Part shown: piece after piece, positions 39,308 to 47,207 of the stretch
How positions within the stretch are numbered: position 1 is the first letter of the stretch
How the letters are laid out: each line of letters begins with the position of its first letter
NCBI GenBank assembly: GCA_017521295.1
Contig: JAFXDF010000025.1
Coordinates: forward strand, 1-49,253
DNA from: Clostridia bacterium
Lineage (GTDB): Bacteria; Bacillota; Clostridia; Oscillospirales; Butyricicoccaceae
Direction of reading: 5' to 3'
DNA length: 49,253 nt
The notes under the pieces: model-generated
What the model was told of the DNA's origin: nothing
The model's database searches: none
What the model saw: the letters and a program-made list of their open reading frames with translations, nothing else
Program-made: the position numbers and the translations under genes

Positions 39308-41152
39308 TTACAGCCGGGGCGCTTTCAGTGCCCGGGTGGCGTTGAGCACGGCCAGTACCATCACGCCCACATCGGCGAAGATGGCCCACCACATGTTGGT
39401 ATAGCCCAGGGCGGTGAGCAGCAGACAGCCGATCTTCACCACCAGGGAAAACACGATGTTCTGCCGCACGATGGACAGGGTCTTGCGGGCGATGGCAATG
39501 GCCAGGGCCAGCTTGCGGGGATCGTCGTCCATGAGCACCACATCGGCGGCCTCGATGGCGGCGTCGGAGCCCATGGCGCCCATGGCAACGCCCACATCGG
39601 CACGGGAGAGCACGGGGGCGTCATTGACGCCGTCGCCCACGAAACACAGGGTGCTTTTGGCCGGCTTGGAAGCCAGAAGCTCCTCCACACGGGTCACCTT
39701 GTCCTGGGGCAGCAGACCGGCAAAAAAGCTGTCCAGTCCCAGCTGAGCGGCCACCGGGCGGGCGGCCTCTTCGCTGTCGCCGGTGAGCATGACGGTGCGG
39801 GAAACACCGGCCTTTTTCAGCGCCGCGATAGCCTCCACGGCGCCCTCTTTGGACAGGTCGGCCAGGGTGATGCAGCCCAGATAGGCGCCGTCGGCGGCAA
39901 CATAGACCACCGTGCCCTGGGCGTCGGGCACATCAAGACCGAGGGCGTCCATCAGACGGCGGTTGCCCACATGGACGGTGAGGCTGTCCACCAGAGCCGA
40001 AAGACCGTGGCCGGCCAACTCCTGTACGGCTTCCACCTTGTGCCGGGCGGGGTCACCGGCCCAGCTTTCTCGCAGGGAACGGCTGATGGGGTGGGTGGAA
40101 TACTGTTCGGCCAGGGCGGCCAGTTCCAGCGCACGGCGGGGCGCTTCGCCCTGCACCTCGGTGACCGAAAAACGGCCCCGGGTCAGAGTGCCGGTCTTGT
40201 CAAAGACCACCGTCCGGGCGGCGGCCAGGGCCTCCAGGTCGGTACCGCCCTTCACCAGAATGCCCTGGGCGGAAGCGCCGCCGATGCCACCGAAAAAGGA
40301 CAGGGGAATGGAGATCACCAGGGCGCAGGGGCAGCTGATGACCAAAAAGGACAGGGCCCGGTAGATCCAGGTGCCCCAGAGGGCGTCACGACCCAACAGC
40401 AGGGAGATCGCCGGGGGCAGGATGGCCAGCGCCAGGGCGGAAAGGCAGACCGCCGGGGTGTACACCCGGGCAAACCGGGTGATAAAGGCCTCGGAACGGG
40501 ACTTTTTCATGGCGGAGTTTTCCACCAGGTCCAGGATGCGGGCCACGGTGCTTTCGCCAAAGGGCTTGGTCACCTGTACCCGCAGCAGGCCCGACAGGTT
40601 GACGCAGCCCGAGATAACTTCGTCGCCGGGGGCCACCTCCCGGGGGAGGCTTTCGCCGGTGAGGGAGGCGGTGTCCAGGGCGGAGAAGCCCTCCAGCACG
40701 ATGCCGTCCAGGGGCACCCGCTCGCCGGGACGCACCAGGATGACCTGGCCCACGGCCAGCTCGTCGGGAGAAACCGCGGTGACCTCGCCGGAGGGGGTCT
40801 CCAGATTGGCCACATCGGGGCGGATATCCATCAGGGCGGCGATGGAGCGGCGGCTCTTGCCCACAGCATAGCCCTGGAACAGCTCGCCGGTCTGGAAAAA
40901 CACCATGACGGCCACCGCTTCCTGGTATTCTCCCAGGAGAACGGCGCCCACGGTGGCCACCGCCATCAGAAAGTTTTCGTCAAAGGGGTCCCGGCTGCGA
41001 ATGCCGTGGAAAGCGCCCAGCAGGATGTCGTAGCCGGCAACCAGATAAGGCACCAGCCACAGCCAGCGGGGCAGGGGCAGCAGGGCCAGCAGCACCGTAA
41101 GTCCGGCGGCGGCCAGGATGCGGTACAGCATCTTTTTCTGCTTTCTGGTCAT
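39308..41152 (-). CDS. cadA: Zn/Cd/Pb-exporting P1B-type ATPase
   Basis: A 614-residue heavy metal pump. The CPC metal site is at 274-276 (VISCPCALVIS), the phosphorylation site D318 is in DKTGTLT, the P1B HP motif is in YSTHPISRSL, and the nucleotide hinge is TGDSEEAARP with GDGVNDAP. The last membrane span contains FADVGVMVLAVLNATRAL, whose Asp marks the Zn/Cd/Pb (P1B-2) group rather than the copper group. No N-terminal metal-binding domain is fused; a separate HMA protein is encoded just upstream. The ATG at 41152 is 4 bp after the HMA stop, so the two are coupled. It is expected to export metal to the outside under ArsR control. Confidence 0.94.
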   Translation of the reverse strand: MTRKQKKMLYRILAAAGLTVLLALLPLPRWLWLVPYLVAGYDILLGAFHGIRSRDPFDENFLMAVATVGAVLLGEYQEAVAVMVFFQTGELFQGYAVGKSRRSIAALMDIRPDVANLETPSGEVTAVSPDELAVGQVILVRPGERVPLDGIVLEGFSALDTASLTGESLPREVAPGDEVISGCVNLSGLLRVQVTKPFGESTVARILDLVENSAMKKSRSEAFITRFARVYTPAVCLSALALAILPPAISLLLGRDALWGTWIYRALSFLVISCPCALVISIPLSFFGGIGGASAQGILVKGGTDLEALAAARTVVFDKTGTLTRGRFSVTEVQGEAPRRALELAALAEQYSTHPISRSLRESWAGDPARHKVEAVQELAGHGLSALVDSLTVHVGNRRLMDALGLDVPDAQGTVVYVAADGAYLGCITLADLSKEGAVEAIAALKKAGVSRTVMLTGDSEEAARPVAAQLGLDSFFAGLLPQDKVTRVEELLASKPAKSTLCFVGDGVNDAPVLSRADVGVAMGAMGSDAAIEAADVVLMDDDPRKLALAIAIARKTLSIVRQNIVFSLVVKIGCLLLTALGYTNMWWAIFADVGVMVLAVLNATRALKAPRL

Positions 41153-41156
41153 GATC

Positions 41157-41375
41157 TCAGAACTTGATCTCCACGTCGCGCTCCACCTTGCGGCAAACCT
41201 TGAGCACTTCGGGCATGACGGCGGCGGGATCGGCCCCTTCGGCAAAGGAAACCTTCATCTTCTGGGTGACAAAACTGATGGCGGCGGAAGAGACGCCCTC
41301 CACCTTCTGGGCGGCGGCTTCCATCTTGGCGGCGCAGTTGGGGCAGCAAACTTCGATGTTGTAGATCTTTTCCAT
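41157..41375 (-). CDS. Stand-alone heavy-metal-associated (HMA) domain protein
   Basis: A 72-residue protein consisting of one HMA ferredoxin-like fold. The metal site VCCPNCAAKME (residues 9-19) has CxxC plus an extra Cys, a form usual in the N-terminal domain of Zn/Cd ATPases rather than in copper chaperones (MTCxxC). It probably represents the ATPase's metal-binding domain encoded as a separate gene. GGAG-like ribosome site AAAGGAG precedes the ATG at 41375. It sits between the ArsR repressor and the ATPase in one operon. Confidence 0.9.
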   Translation of the reverse strand: MEKIYNIEVCCPNCAAKMEAAAQKVEGVSSAAISFVTQKMKVSFAEGADPAAVMPEVLKVCRKVERDVEIKF

Positions 41376-41394
41376 AGTAAGTACTCCTTTTCGT

Positions 41395-41742
41395 TTATCG
41401 GGTGTGGGAAAGATGCTCCATGCCCATGCTGAGGATCAGACGGACGTGGTGGTCATCCAGCGCGTAAAAAACCGATTTGCCCTCCCGGCGGAACCGGACC
41501 AGCTTGGCGTCCTTGAGGATGCGCAGCTGATGGCTGACGGCGCTCTGGGTCATGCCCAGCAGGGCGGCGATGTCGCAGACGCACATCTCGCTTTCAAACA
41601 GGGCATAGAGGATGCGGATGCGGGTGGAGTCGCCAAAAACGCGAAAGACCTCGGACAGGTCATACAGGCTGTCCACATCGGGCATCAGCCGGTCGATCTC
41701 CCGGAGATCGGGGTGCTTGTGGTCGTGGGTGCATTCGGTCAC
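41395..41742 (-). CDS. ArsR/SmtB family metal-sensing repressor (CadC/CzrA-like)
   Basis: A 115-residue winged helix repressor that leaves DNA when zinc or cadmium binds. The recognition helix is LLGMTQSAVSHQLRILKDA. Two metal site types can be seen. One is alpha3N (MCVCD with an N-terminal ECTHDHKH segment) and the other is alpha5 (DDHHVRLILSMGMEHLSH). The start is the GTG at 41742, because AAAGGAGG lies 7 bases before it. An upstream in-frame ATG at 41766 would precede that ribosome site and overlap the operator. It heads the operon with the HMA protein and ATPase. Confidence 0.92.
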   Translation of the reverse strand: MTECTHDHKHPDLREIDRLMPDVDSLYDLSEVFRVFGDSTRIRILYALFESEMCVCDIAALLGMTQSAVSHQLRILKDAKLVRFRREGKSVFYALDDHHVRLILSMGMEHLSHTR

Positions 41743-41761
41743 AGAACAGCCTCCTTTCGGA

Positions 41762-41787
41762 AACATATGAGCATTTGTTCATATGTT
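41762..41787 (-). promoter_or_regulatory. ArsR/SmtB operator
   Basis: A perfect 9-bp inverted repeat AACATATGA - 8 bp - TCATATGTT, close to known SmtB/CadC operators. It lies immediately downstream of the -10, over the likely transcription start, so binding would block initiation. Confidence 0.85.
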
Positions 41788-41788
41788 C

Positions 41789-41817
41789 ATGATATACCCG
41801 GCGAAGCCCTTTGTCAA
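41789..41817 (-). promoter_or_regulatory. Promoter of the arsR-HMA-cadA operon
   Basis: On the minus strand consensus TTGACA (41812-41817) and TATCAT (41789-41794) are 17 bp apart, touching the operator. Confidence 0.75.
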
Positions 41818-41827
41818 CAGGAAAATA

Positions 41828-41855
41828 AAAAAGCATCCGAGCGGATGCTTTTTTA
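41828..41855 (-). terminator. Intrinsic terminator of the LysR gene
   Basis: AAAAAGCATCCG / CGGATGCTTTTT with a two-base loop; the minus strand ends in T residues. It separates lysR from the metal operon. Confidence 0.85.
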
Positions 41856-41869
41856 GCATATGCGGCAGG

Positions 41870-42763
41870 TCACAGCAGCAGACCCTTGGTGTTTTGTTCT
41901 AAGAGGACTTCTTTCAGCGTATCCAAAAAATAATGGATGGTGTTGGACTCGGCGTTATCCCGGCGCCGCAGGATATAGACCGTGCGGTTGGGGGCGGGGA
42001 AGAGGGGGGCGCACTGCCGGATGTTGGGATCGGCCAGCAGGCAGTCGGCCACGCTCTGAGGCGCCATGGTCCACTTGTCCGGCTTGGAGAGGAACAGGGC
42101 GATCTGTCCCATCAGCTCCAGGTCGATCTGCGGCATGATATCGCTGCCAAAGGTGACACTGTGCCAGTAGGCGTGCTCCACGCACCACTTCACATAGACT
42201 TCGTTTTTTACCGACAGCATATCCAACTCCACCTGGTCGGGATAGTGGGAATCTGCCGAGCACAAAACGGTGAGGGGGTCATCCAGAAAGGGCGTGGCGA
42301 TGATCTGATCGGTCTGGACCTTGGCGGTAGAAAAGGCAATGTCGGTCTTGCCGCGGATGATGCTGGAGCAGGCCATTTCGGCCTCCATATCCTGAACGGC
42401 CAGCTGAATATGGGGGTATTTTTCGGTGAACCGGCGGAAAACCGGCGGCATGAGGTAGTTGCCCACGCTGTTGATCACCGAGATACGCAGCTGGTCCACC
42501 ACTTCGCCCTTGCCCACCGATTCCATTTTCTCAATAATGCTCTGATATTGCAGGGCCAGATCATAGAAGGCCTGACCTTGGGTGGTGAGGGTGATCTCCC
42601 GCTTGCCTTTGCCCCGCAGCAAAAGGGGGCATCCGAGGTGGTCTTCCAGCATTTTCAGACGGGTGCTCAGGGAGGACTGGCTGATGTAAAGTTCTTCGGC
42701 GGCCTTGGAGATGTTCTTGTGTCGGCAGATGGAGAGGAATGCCTCGATCTCCGGTCTGGTCAT
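41870..42763 (-). CDS. LysR family transcriptional regulator
   Basis: A 297-residue regulator. The N-terminal winged helix-turn-helix is SKAAEELYISQSSLSTRLKM (residues 19-38). The effector domain from about 90 begins LRISVINSVGNYLMPPVF and includes DIAFSTAKVQTDQIIATPFL, a co-inducer-binding lobe. It is divergent from the hyuA operon, with tandem dyads ATC-N9-GAT between them, the classic LysR arrangement. It most likely activates hyuAB in response to the substrate or a product and represses itself. The ligand is unknown. The ATG is preceded by AAGGAGG. Confidence 0.92.
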   Translation of the reverse strand: MTRPEIEAFLSICRHKNISKAAEELYISQSSLSTRLKMLEDHLGCPLLLRGKGKREITLTTQGQAFYDLALQYQSIIEKMESVGKGEVVDQLRISVINSVGNYLMPPVFRRFTEKYPHIQLAVQDMEAEMACSSIIRGKTDIAFSTAKVQTDQIIATPFLDDPLTVLCSADSHYPDQVELDMLSVKNEVYVKWCVEHAYWHSVTFGSDIMPQIDLELMGQIALFLSKPDKWTMAPQSVADCLLADPNIRQCAPLFPAPNRTVYILRRRDNAESNTIHYFLDTLKEVLLEQNTKGLLL

Positions 42764-42785
42764 AGAAGATGCGCCTCCTTTTGAA

Positions 42786-42806
42786 AATATCGGTGTGGTC
42801 GATATT
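42786..42806. promoter_or_regulatory. LysR binding site 1
   Basis: AATATCG-GTGTGGT-CGATATT, a perfect 7-bp dyad containing the T-N11-A LysR motif. Confidence 0.75.
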
Positions 42807-42832
42807 ATATCACGGGAAACGATATTTTACAA
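42804..42832 (-). promoter_or_regulatory. Promoter of lysR, overlapping both LysR sites
   Basis: On the minus strand TTGTAA (42827-42832), 17 bp ending in TGA, and TATAAT (42804-42809). The -10 lies between the two dyads, so the protein should repress its own gene. Confidence 0.65.
42807..42825. promoter_or_regulatory. LysR binding site 2
   Basis: ATATC-ACGGGAAAC-GATAT, also ATC-N9-GAT, centred 20 bp from site 1 (two helical turns) and ending one base before the plus-strand -35. Confidence 0.75.
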
Positions 42833-42854
42833 GGGCTGCTTTCTTCCATATAAT
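42826..42854 (+). promoter_or_regulatory. Promoter of the hyuA operon
   Basis: TTTACA (42826-42831), 17 bp, and TATAAT (42849-42854). Its -35 overlaps that of the divergent lysR promoter by five bases. The hyuA mRNA would carry a leader of about 225 bases. Confidence 0.65.
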
Positions 42855-43087
42855 AAGACTTACAGATCGGAATTATGTCTAAAGTGTCAAAAGCACGAAT
42901 TCGAACCGCGAAAAAATAAGTGAAAATGACATAATATCGAAAAACGGTGAGGTGAATGAAGAAACGTCTTTTTTTAGCTAAGATCCGGTAAAATTGACAA
43001 TCCCAGCGGGAAAATATTTGATTAAAAAGATATTAAATATCATAAAAACACATGTTTTGAAAATGAATGACTGGAGGGTAAAACATT
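42855..43087 (+). other. Long AT-rich leader of hyuA with a possible leader peptide
   Basis: This gene-free stretch is the presumed 5' UTR. It contains a short frame at 42956-42991 (MKKRLFLAKIR) with GAGGTGA directly before its ATG, and a second, poorly supported one at 42875-42919. A TTGACA at 42994 has no good -10 at the right distance. No riboswitch class or terminator was recognised. The direct ribosome site of hyuA is GGAGG at about 43073. Confidence 0.4.
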
Positions 43088-45145
43088 ATGTACAGATTAG
43101 GCATTGACACCGGCGGAACCAATACCGACGTCGTTCTGACCAACGTGGACACCGGCCGTATGTATTACGCCAAAACGCCCACCACGCCCAAGGCACTGAT
43201 GGACGGCATCATGAACGGCATCAAAAAGATCGTGAACATCAGCGGTCTCCAGAATGATGAGATCGATGAGCTGGTTTACGGCACCACCATCGTGGTCAAC
43301 ATGATCGCCCAGAAGGAGAGCGAAGCCTCCGCCCTGATCACCACCCGTGGTTTCAAGGACGTTCTGGAGATCGGCCGCGCCTACCGCAGAGAAAACATTT
43401 ACGATATCCAGATGGAAGTACCCGAGCCCCTGGTCAAGCGCAACCTGCGCTTTGAGATCTCCGGCCGTATGAATTTCCAGGGCAAGGAGACCGAGCCCCT
43501 GAATCTGGACGAGATCCCCGCCATCGTGGAGGAGCTCCGTGCCAAGAAGATCAAGTCGGTCGGTATCTGCCTGATGCACTCCTACGCCAACCCCGAGCAT
43601 GAGCAGATCGTTAAGGAGGCCCTGAAGAAGGCCTGGCCCGAAGGCTTCGTGTCCGCTTCTTCCGACATCAACCCGCAGTTCCGTGAGTACGAGCGTACTT
43701 CCACCACCGTCATCAACGCTTACATGATGCCCAACATGGCATCCCACATCGTGGACTTCGAACAGCACATGGCTGACGCCAAGATCGACGCCGACCTGTA
43801 CATGATGCAGTCCAACGCCGGCGTTATGACCTTTGACGTGGCAAAGTACAAGCCCGTTGCCGTTGCCGACTCCGGCCCCATCGCCGGCATCATCGCCGCC
43901 AACTACCTGGCCAAGATGATGGGCGAAAAGAACATCATCACCTTCGACATCGGCGGTACCTCCACCGACGTTGCTCTGATCCAGGACAACGTGATCAAGT
44001 TCACCACCGAGAGCCATATCGAAGGCTATCCCATCTCCGTTCCTTCCGTTGACCTGTCCTTCATCGGCGCAGGCGGCGGCTCCATCGCTTACGTTGACCG
44101 CGGCGGCGCTCTGAAGGTCGGCCCCGTGTCCGCAGGCGCCGATCCCGGCCCCGTCTGCTACGGCCGCGGCGGCACCAAGCCCACCGTTACCGACGCCAAC
44201 CTGGTCACCGGCCATATCCGTCCCGAGATTTTCGAAGAGAATCTGGACAACGCTCTGGAGACCACCATGGCCGCTATCGACGAGCACATCGCAAAGCCCA
44301 TGGGCATCACCGTGATGCAGGCTGCCGAGGGTATTCTGGAAGTTATCAACTCCAACATGCTGCGCGCCATCAAGCTGATCTCGGTCCAGAAGGGCTACGA
44401 TCCCCGTGAGTTTGCTCTGGTCTGCTACGGCGGCGGCGGCGGTATGCACGCCGGTGCCATCGCCGAAGAGCTGGAGATGGAAAGGGTCATCGTGCCTTAT
44501 TCTCCCGGTACCTTCAGCGCCATGGGTCTGGTCCTGTCCGACATCAAGTCTGACTGCGTCCACACCAAGCTGCTGACCCGTGAGCAGGTCAACGCTCAGA
44601 TCCTGGACGAGATCTACGCCAAGCTGGATGCCCAGGGCATCGCCAGCCTGGAGGAGCAGGAAGTTCCCGAGAAGGATCGTCTGCTGGTCCGTACCTGCGA
44701 TATGCGTTACTTCGGCCAGGCTTTCGAGATCTCCGTTCCCATGCCCGCCGGTGAAGTCACCGATAAGGTCATCGAGGATCTGGTGGACAACTTTCACGAG
44801 ATGCACCGCCAGATGTACGGCCACTGCATGAAGGAAGACCCCATCGAGTTCGTCAACTACCGCGTCAGCGCCATCGGCTCCTTCGTCAAGCCCGACGTGG
44901 TCAGCTCCGCTTCCGCTGCCAAGCGTGAAAAGGGCGAGAAGCAGATGTACGGCACCGCCGTCTTCAAGGGCGTTGAGCACACCGTGCCCATCTATGAGCG
45001 TGACACGCTGGAACCCGGCGAGGTCATCCAGGGTCCCGCCGTCATCGGTGAGATGGGTGCTACCGTGGTCGTCTATCCCGGTCACCATGCCGAAGTGGAC
45101 GCCATGCAGAACATCATCATGTATACCAATGTGAATAAGAAGTAA
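43088..45145 (+). CDS. hyuA: Hydantoinase/oxoprolinase subunit A (HyuA)
   Basis: A 685-residue subunit of an ATP-dependent amidase of the 5-oxoprolinase/N-methylhydantoinase/acetone carboxylase superfamily. The N-terminal Hydant_A_N region starts with the ASKHA phosphate motif GIDTGGTNTDVVL (residues 5-17). The second one is ITFDIGGTSTDVALI (about 296-310). FIGAGGGSIAYVDRGGALKVGPVSAGADPGPVCYGRGG is split here as FIGAGGGSIAYVDR and SAGADPGPVCYGRGG, the usual nucleotide-site elements. The C-terminal domain has DMRYFGQAFEISVPMP. It pairs with HyuB 13 bp downstream. The substrate (hydantoin, N-methylhydantoin, 5-oxoproline, a ketone or a lactam) cannot be told. Codon use is strongly biased, so high expression is likely. 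Confidence 0.92.
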   Translation: MYRLGIDTGGTNTDVVLTNVDTGRMYYAKTPTTPKALMDGIMNGIKKIVNISGLQNDEIDELVYGTTIVVNMIAQKESEASALITTRGFKDVLEIGRAYRRENIYDIQMEVPEPLVKRNLRFEISGRMNFQGKETEPLNLDEIPAIVEELRAKKIKSVGICLMHSYANPEHEQIVKEALKKAWPEGFVSASSDINPQFREYERTSTTVINAYMMPNMASHIVDFEQHMADAKIDADLYMMQSNAGVMTFDVAKYKPVAVADSGPIAGIIAANYLAKMMGEKNIITFDIGGTSTDVALIQDNVIKFTTESHIEGYPISVPSVDLSFIGAGGGSIAYVDRGGALKVGPVSAGADPGPVCYGRGGTKPTVTDANLVTGHIRPEIFEENLDNALETTMAAIDEHIAKPMGITVMQAAEGILEVINSNMLRAIKLISVQKGYDPREFALVCYGGGGGMHAGAIAEELEMERVIVPYSPGTFSAMGLVLSDIKSDCVHTKLLTREQVNAQILDEIYAKLDAQGIASLEEQEVPEKDRLLVRTCDMRYFGQAFEISVPMPAGEVTDKVIEDLVDNFHEMHRQMYGHCMKEDPIEFVNYRVSAIGSFVKPDVVSSASAAKREKGEKQMYGTAVFKGVEHTVPIYERDTLEPGEVIQGPAVIGEMGATVVVYPGHHAEVDAMQNIIMYTNVNKK

Positions 45146-45158
45146 GGAGGAGAAAATT

Positions 45159-46919
45159 ATGGCCAATTCGATTTTATTGGAAGTCGTCAACAACGCCCTG
45201 CGAAGCGTTGCCGAGCAGATGACCGTTACCATGGTGCGATCTGCCTATTCCACCATCGTTAAGGAAATGATGGACTGCTCCTCCGCCATCTTTGATGACA
45301 AGGGCAGAATGCTGTCTGAGGGCGCCAACGTGCCCATCCACCTGAACTGCCTGGGTCCCTGTCTGAACACCGTTCTGACCAAGTTCTTCTCCAGAGAGCA
45401 GATGCATCCCGGCGATATCATCCTGACCAACCATCCTTATGCCGGCGGCGAGTCCCTGGGCTCCCACCACACCAAGGACCTGATCATGATCGCCCCCATC
45501 TTCTATCAGGACAAGGAACTGGTAGGCTTCTCCGTGACCATGCTGCACCACAAGGATGTGGGCGGTATCTGGACCGGCGACTCCTGGACCGTTGAGATCT
45601 GGCAGGAAGGCTTCCTGATGGAGCCCGTCAAGCTGTATGACAAGGGCGTCCGCAACGAGGCCCTGTGGAGCGTTATCCTGAACAACACCCGTACTCCCCG
45701 CGATATGAAGGGCGACCTGATGGCTCAGATCTCCGCCTGTAACATCGGCGTCAAGAACTTCTGCCAGATCGTTGACAAGTACGGCATCGCCACCATCCGC
45801 GAAGTCACCGAGGCTCTGATGGACTACTCCGAGCGTCTGACCCGTGCCGAGATCGCTGAGATCGCCGACGGCGAATACGTCCACGAAGAGAAGATCCTGG
45901 ACGACGGCTTTGCCGGCGGCCCCTACACCATCAAGCTCACCGTCCGCGTCAAGGGCGACAACATCGAGTTTGACTACACCGGCACCGATCCTCAGCTGCG
46001 CGGTCCCATCAACTCGCCTCTGTCTGCCACCACTTCCGCTACCTATTACGCCATGCGCTGCGTCACCGACCCCAACATCCCCTCCAACGGCGGCTGCCAG
46101 CGTCCCATTAAGGTCATCGCTCCCGAAGGCACTCTGGTCAACTGCCAGGCTCCCAACGGCTGCTTCCAGCGTATGGTTACCGACCACATCCTGGTGGACC
46201 TGATCATGGGCGCCATGTCCCAGGCTGTTCCCACCAAGGTCATGGCCGACTCCTGCGGCAACAACTATGACTTCTGTAACGGTACCAACCTGGAGACTCA
46301 CCCCCGCGGCGGCGAATCCACCCACCGTCAGTACTGGGGCGAAATCGTTCCCGGCGGTCTGGGTGCCCGCGCCACCAAGGACGGTCTGTCCGCTATGGCC
46401 TGCCACGTGACCAACTGCCCCATTCCTCCTCTGGAGGCTCAGGAGATCGAAGCTCCCATGATGTTCATCGAGCGCGCTCTGCTGCCTGACTCCGAAGGCG
46501 CCGGTAAGTACCGCAGCGGCTTCGCACAGCGCAGAAAGTGGCAGCTGGTGGGCTATGACGGCCTGCTGTCCCACGTTTCCCAGAAGTCCTTCATTCCTCC
46601 CCAGGGTCTGTTCGGCGGTGAACCCGGCCGCTGCAGCAAGTGGATCATCAACGAAGGCAAGCCCAACGAGAAGGTTCTGGAGTACTCCATGGGTGACGTC
46701 ATTCCTCTGGAATACGGCGACACCGTTACCTGCCTCACCGCTTCCGGCGGCGGCTACGGCGATCCCTTCGAGCGTGACGTGGAAAAGGTTCTGGAGGACG
46801 TGACCCTGGGTCTGGTCTCCGTCGAGCGCGCCAAGAATGTTTACGGCGTTGCCATCGATCCCGCCACCCTCACCGTGGACGCCAAGGCCACCGAGGCCCT
46901 GCGCGCCGCGCACAAGTAA
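45159..46919 (+). CDS. hyuB: Hydantoinase/oxoprolinase subunit B (HyuB)
   Basis: A 586-residue partner of HyuA. N-terminal RSVAEQMTVTMVRSAYSTIV (about 16-35) and IFDDKGRMLSEGANVPIHL lead to HPGDIILTNHPYAGGESLGS and HHTKDLIMIAPIF, the metal-binding HxD region seen in acetone carboxylase and hydantoinase B subunits. PRGGESTHRQYWGEIVPGGL and the C-terminal CLTASGGGYGDPFERD complete the Hydantoinase_B domain. It needs HyuA, which activates the substrate with ATP. RBS AAGGAGG lies 8 bases before the ATG. A structured gap of 288 bp separates it from the antiporter gene. Confidence 0.93.
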   Translation: MANSILLEVVNNALRSVAEQMTVTMVRSAYSTIVKEMMDCSSAIFDDKGRMLSEGANVPIHLNCLGPCLNTVLTKFFSREQMHPGDIILTNHPYAGGESLGSHHTKDLIMIAPIFYQDKELVGFSVTMLHHKDVGGIWTGDSWTVEIWQEGFLMEPVKLYDKGVRNEALWSVILNNTRTPRDMKGDLMAQISACNIGVKNFCQIVDKYGIATIREVTEALMDYSERLTRAEIAEIADGEYVHEEKILDDGFAGGPYTIKLTVRVKGDNIEFDYTGTDPQLRGPINSPLSATTSATYYAMRCVTDPNIPSNGGCQRPIKVIAPEGTLVNCQAPNGCFQRMVTDHILVDLIMGAMSQAVPTKVMADSCGNNYDFCNGTNLETHPRGGESTHRQYWGEIVPGGLGARATKDGLSAMACHVTNCPIPPLEAQEIEAPMMFIERALLPDSEGAGKYRSGFAQRRKWQLVGYDGLLSHVSQKSFIPPQGLFGGEPGRCSKWIINEGKPNEKVLEYSMGDVIPLEYGDTVTCLTASGGGYGDPFERDVEKVLEDVTLGLVSVERAKNVYGVAIDPATLTVDAKATEALRAAHK

Positions 46920-46922
46920 AGT

Positions 46923-47045
46923 TCCCCTTACGGCGCCTGCCGTTTGCATTACTTACAACCAGGCATATTTACATGCCGCCTTTAGCAGAGCCCCGGCTCG
47001 CGGCAGCACCCACGGGGGGTGCTGCCGTGGAGAGGGGTAAGGGGA
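46923..47045 (+). ncRNA. Candidate multi-stem structured RNA between hyuB and nhaC
   Basis: A 9-bp outer stem (TCCCCTTAC 46923-46931 with GTAAGGGGA 47037-47045) encloses four hairpins: CGGC/GCCG (46931-46942, sharing one base), GGCAT/ATGCC (46962-46977), GAGCC/GGCTC (46988-46999) and an 11-bp CGGCAGCACCC/GGGTGCTGCCG (47001-47027). This looks like a multi-branch junction rather than a terminator, as no T-run follows. No known riboswitch class was recognised. Single-sequence folding by eye is weak evidence. Confidence 0.4.
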
Positions 47046-47061
47046 TTGCATCACACGGAAA

Positions 47062-47131
47062 GCCTTTCGCCACGCGAAAGGCAACATGCATATCCGGACT
47101 TTTACAAGGCATCTAAAATGAAATTTTAGAT
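47062..47131 (+). other. Two further hairpins in the nhaC leader
   Basis: GCCTTTCGC-CAC-GCGAAAGGC (47062-47082) and ATCTAAAAT-GAA-ATTTTAGAT (47111-47131) are both perfect 9-bp stems with three-base loops. Neither is followed by a T-tract. The RBS ACAGGAGG is free of both, at about 47192-47199. Confidence 0.55.
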
Positions 47132-47207
47132 AAGCAAACGCATCGACAAAAAGAAACCCTCAAATGTGATCCGAAACAAACAAACGAATTAACAGGAGGT
47201 TATCCGT

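Noticed and set aside
42994..43022. A second hyuA promoter at TTGACA (42994)
   Set aside because: No acceptable -10 occurs 16-18 bp downstream; the promoter at 42826-42854 fits much better.
43097..46949. Two long minus-strand frames opposite hyuA and hyuB
   Set aside because: His/Asp/Gly-rich antisense translations caused by third-position GC bias in strongly biased genes.
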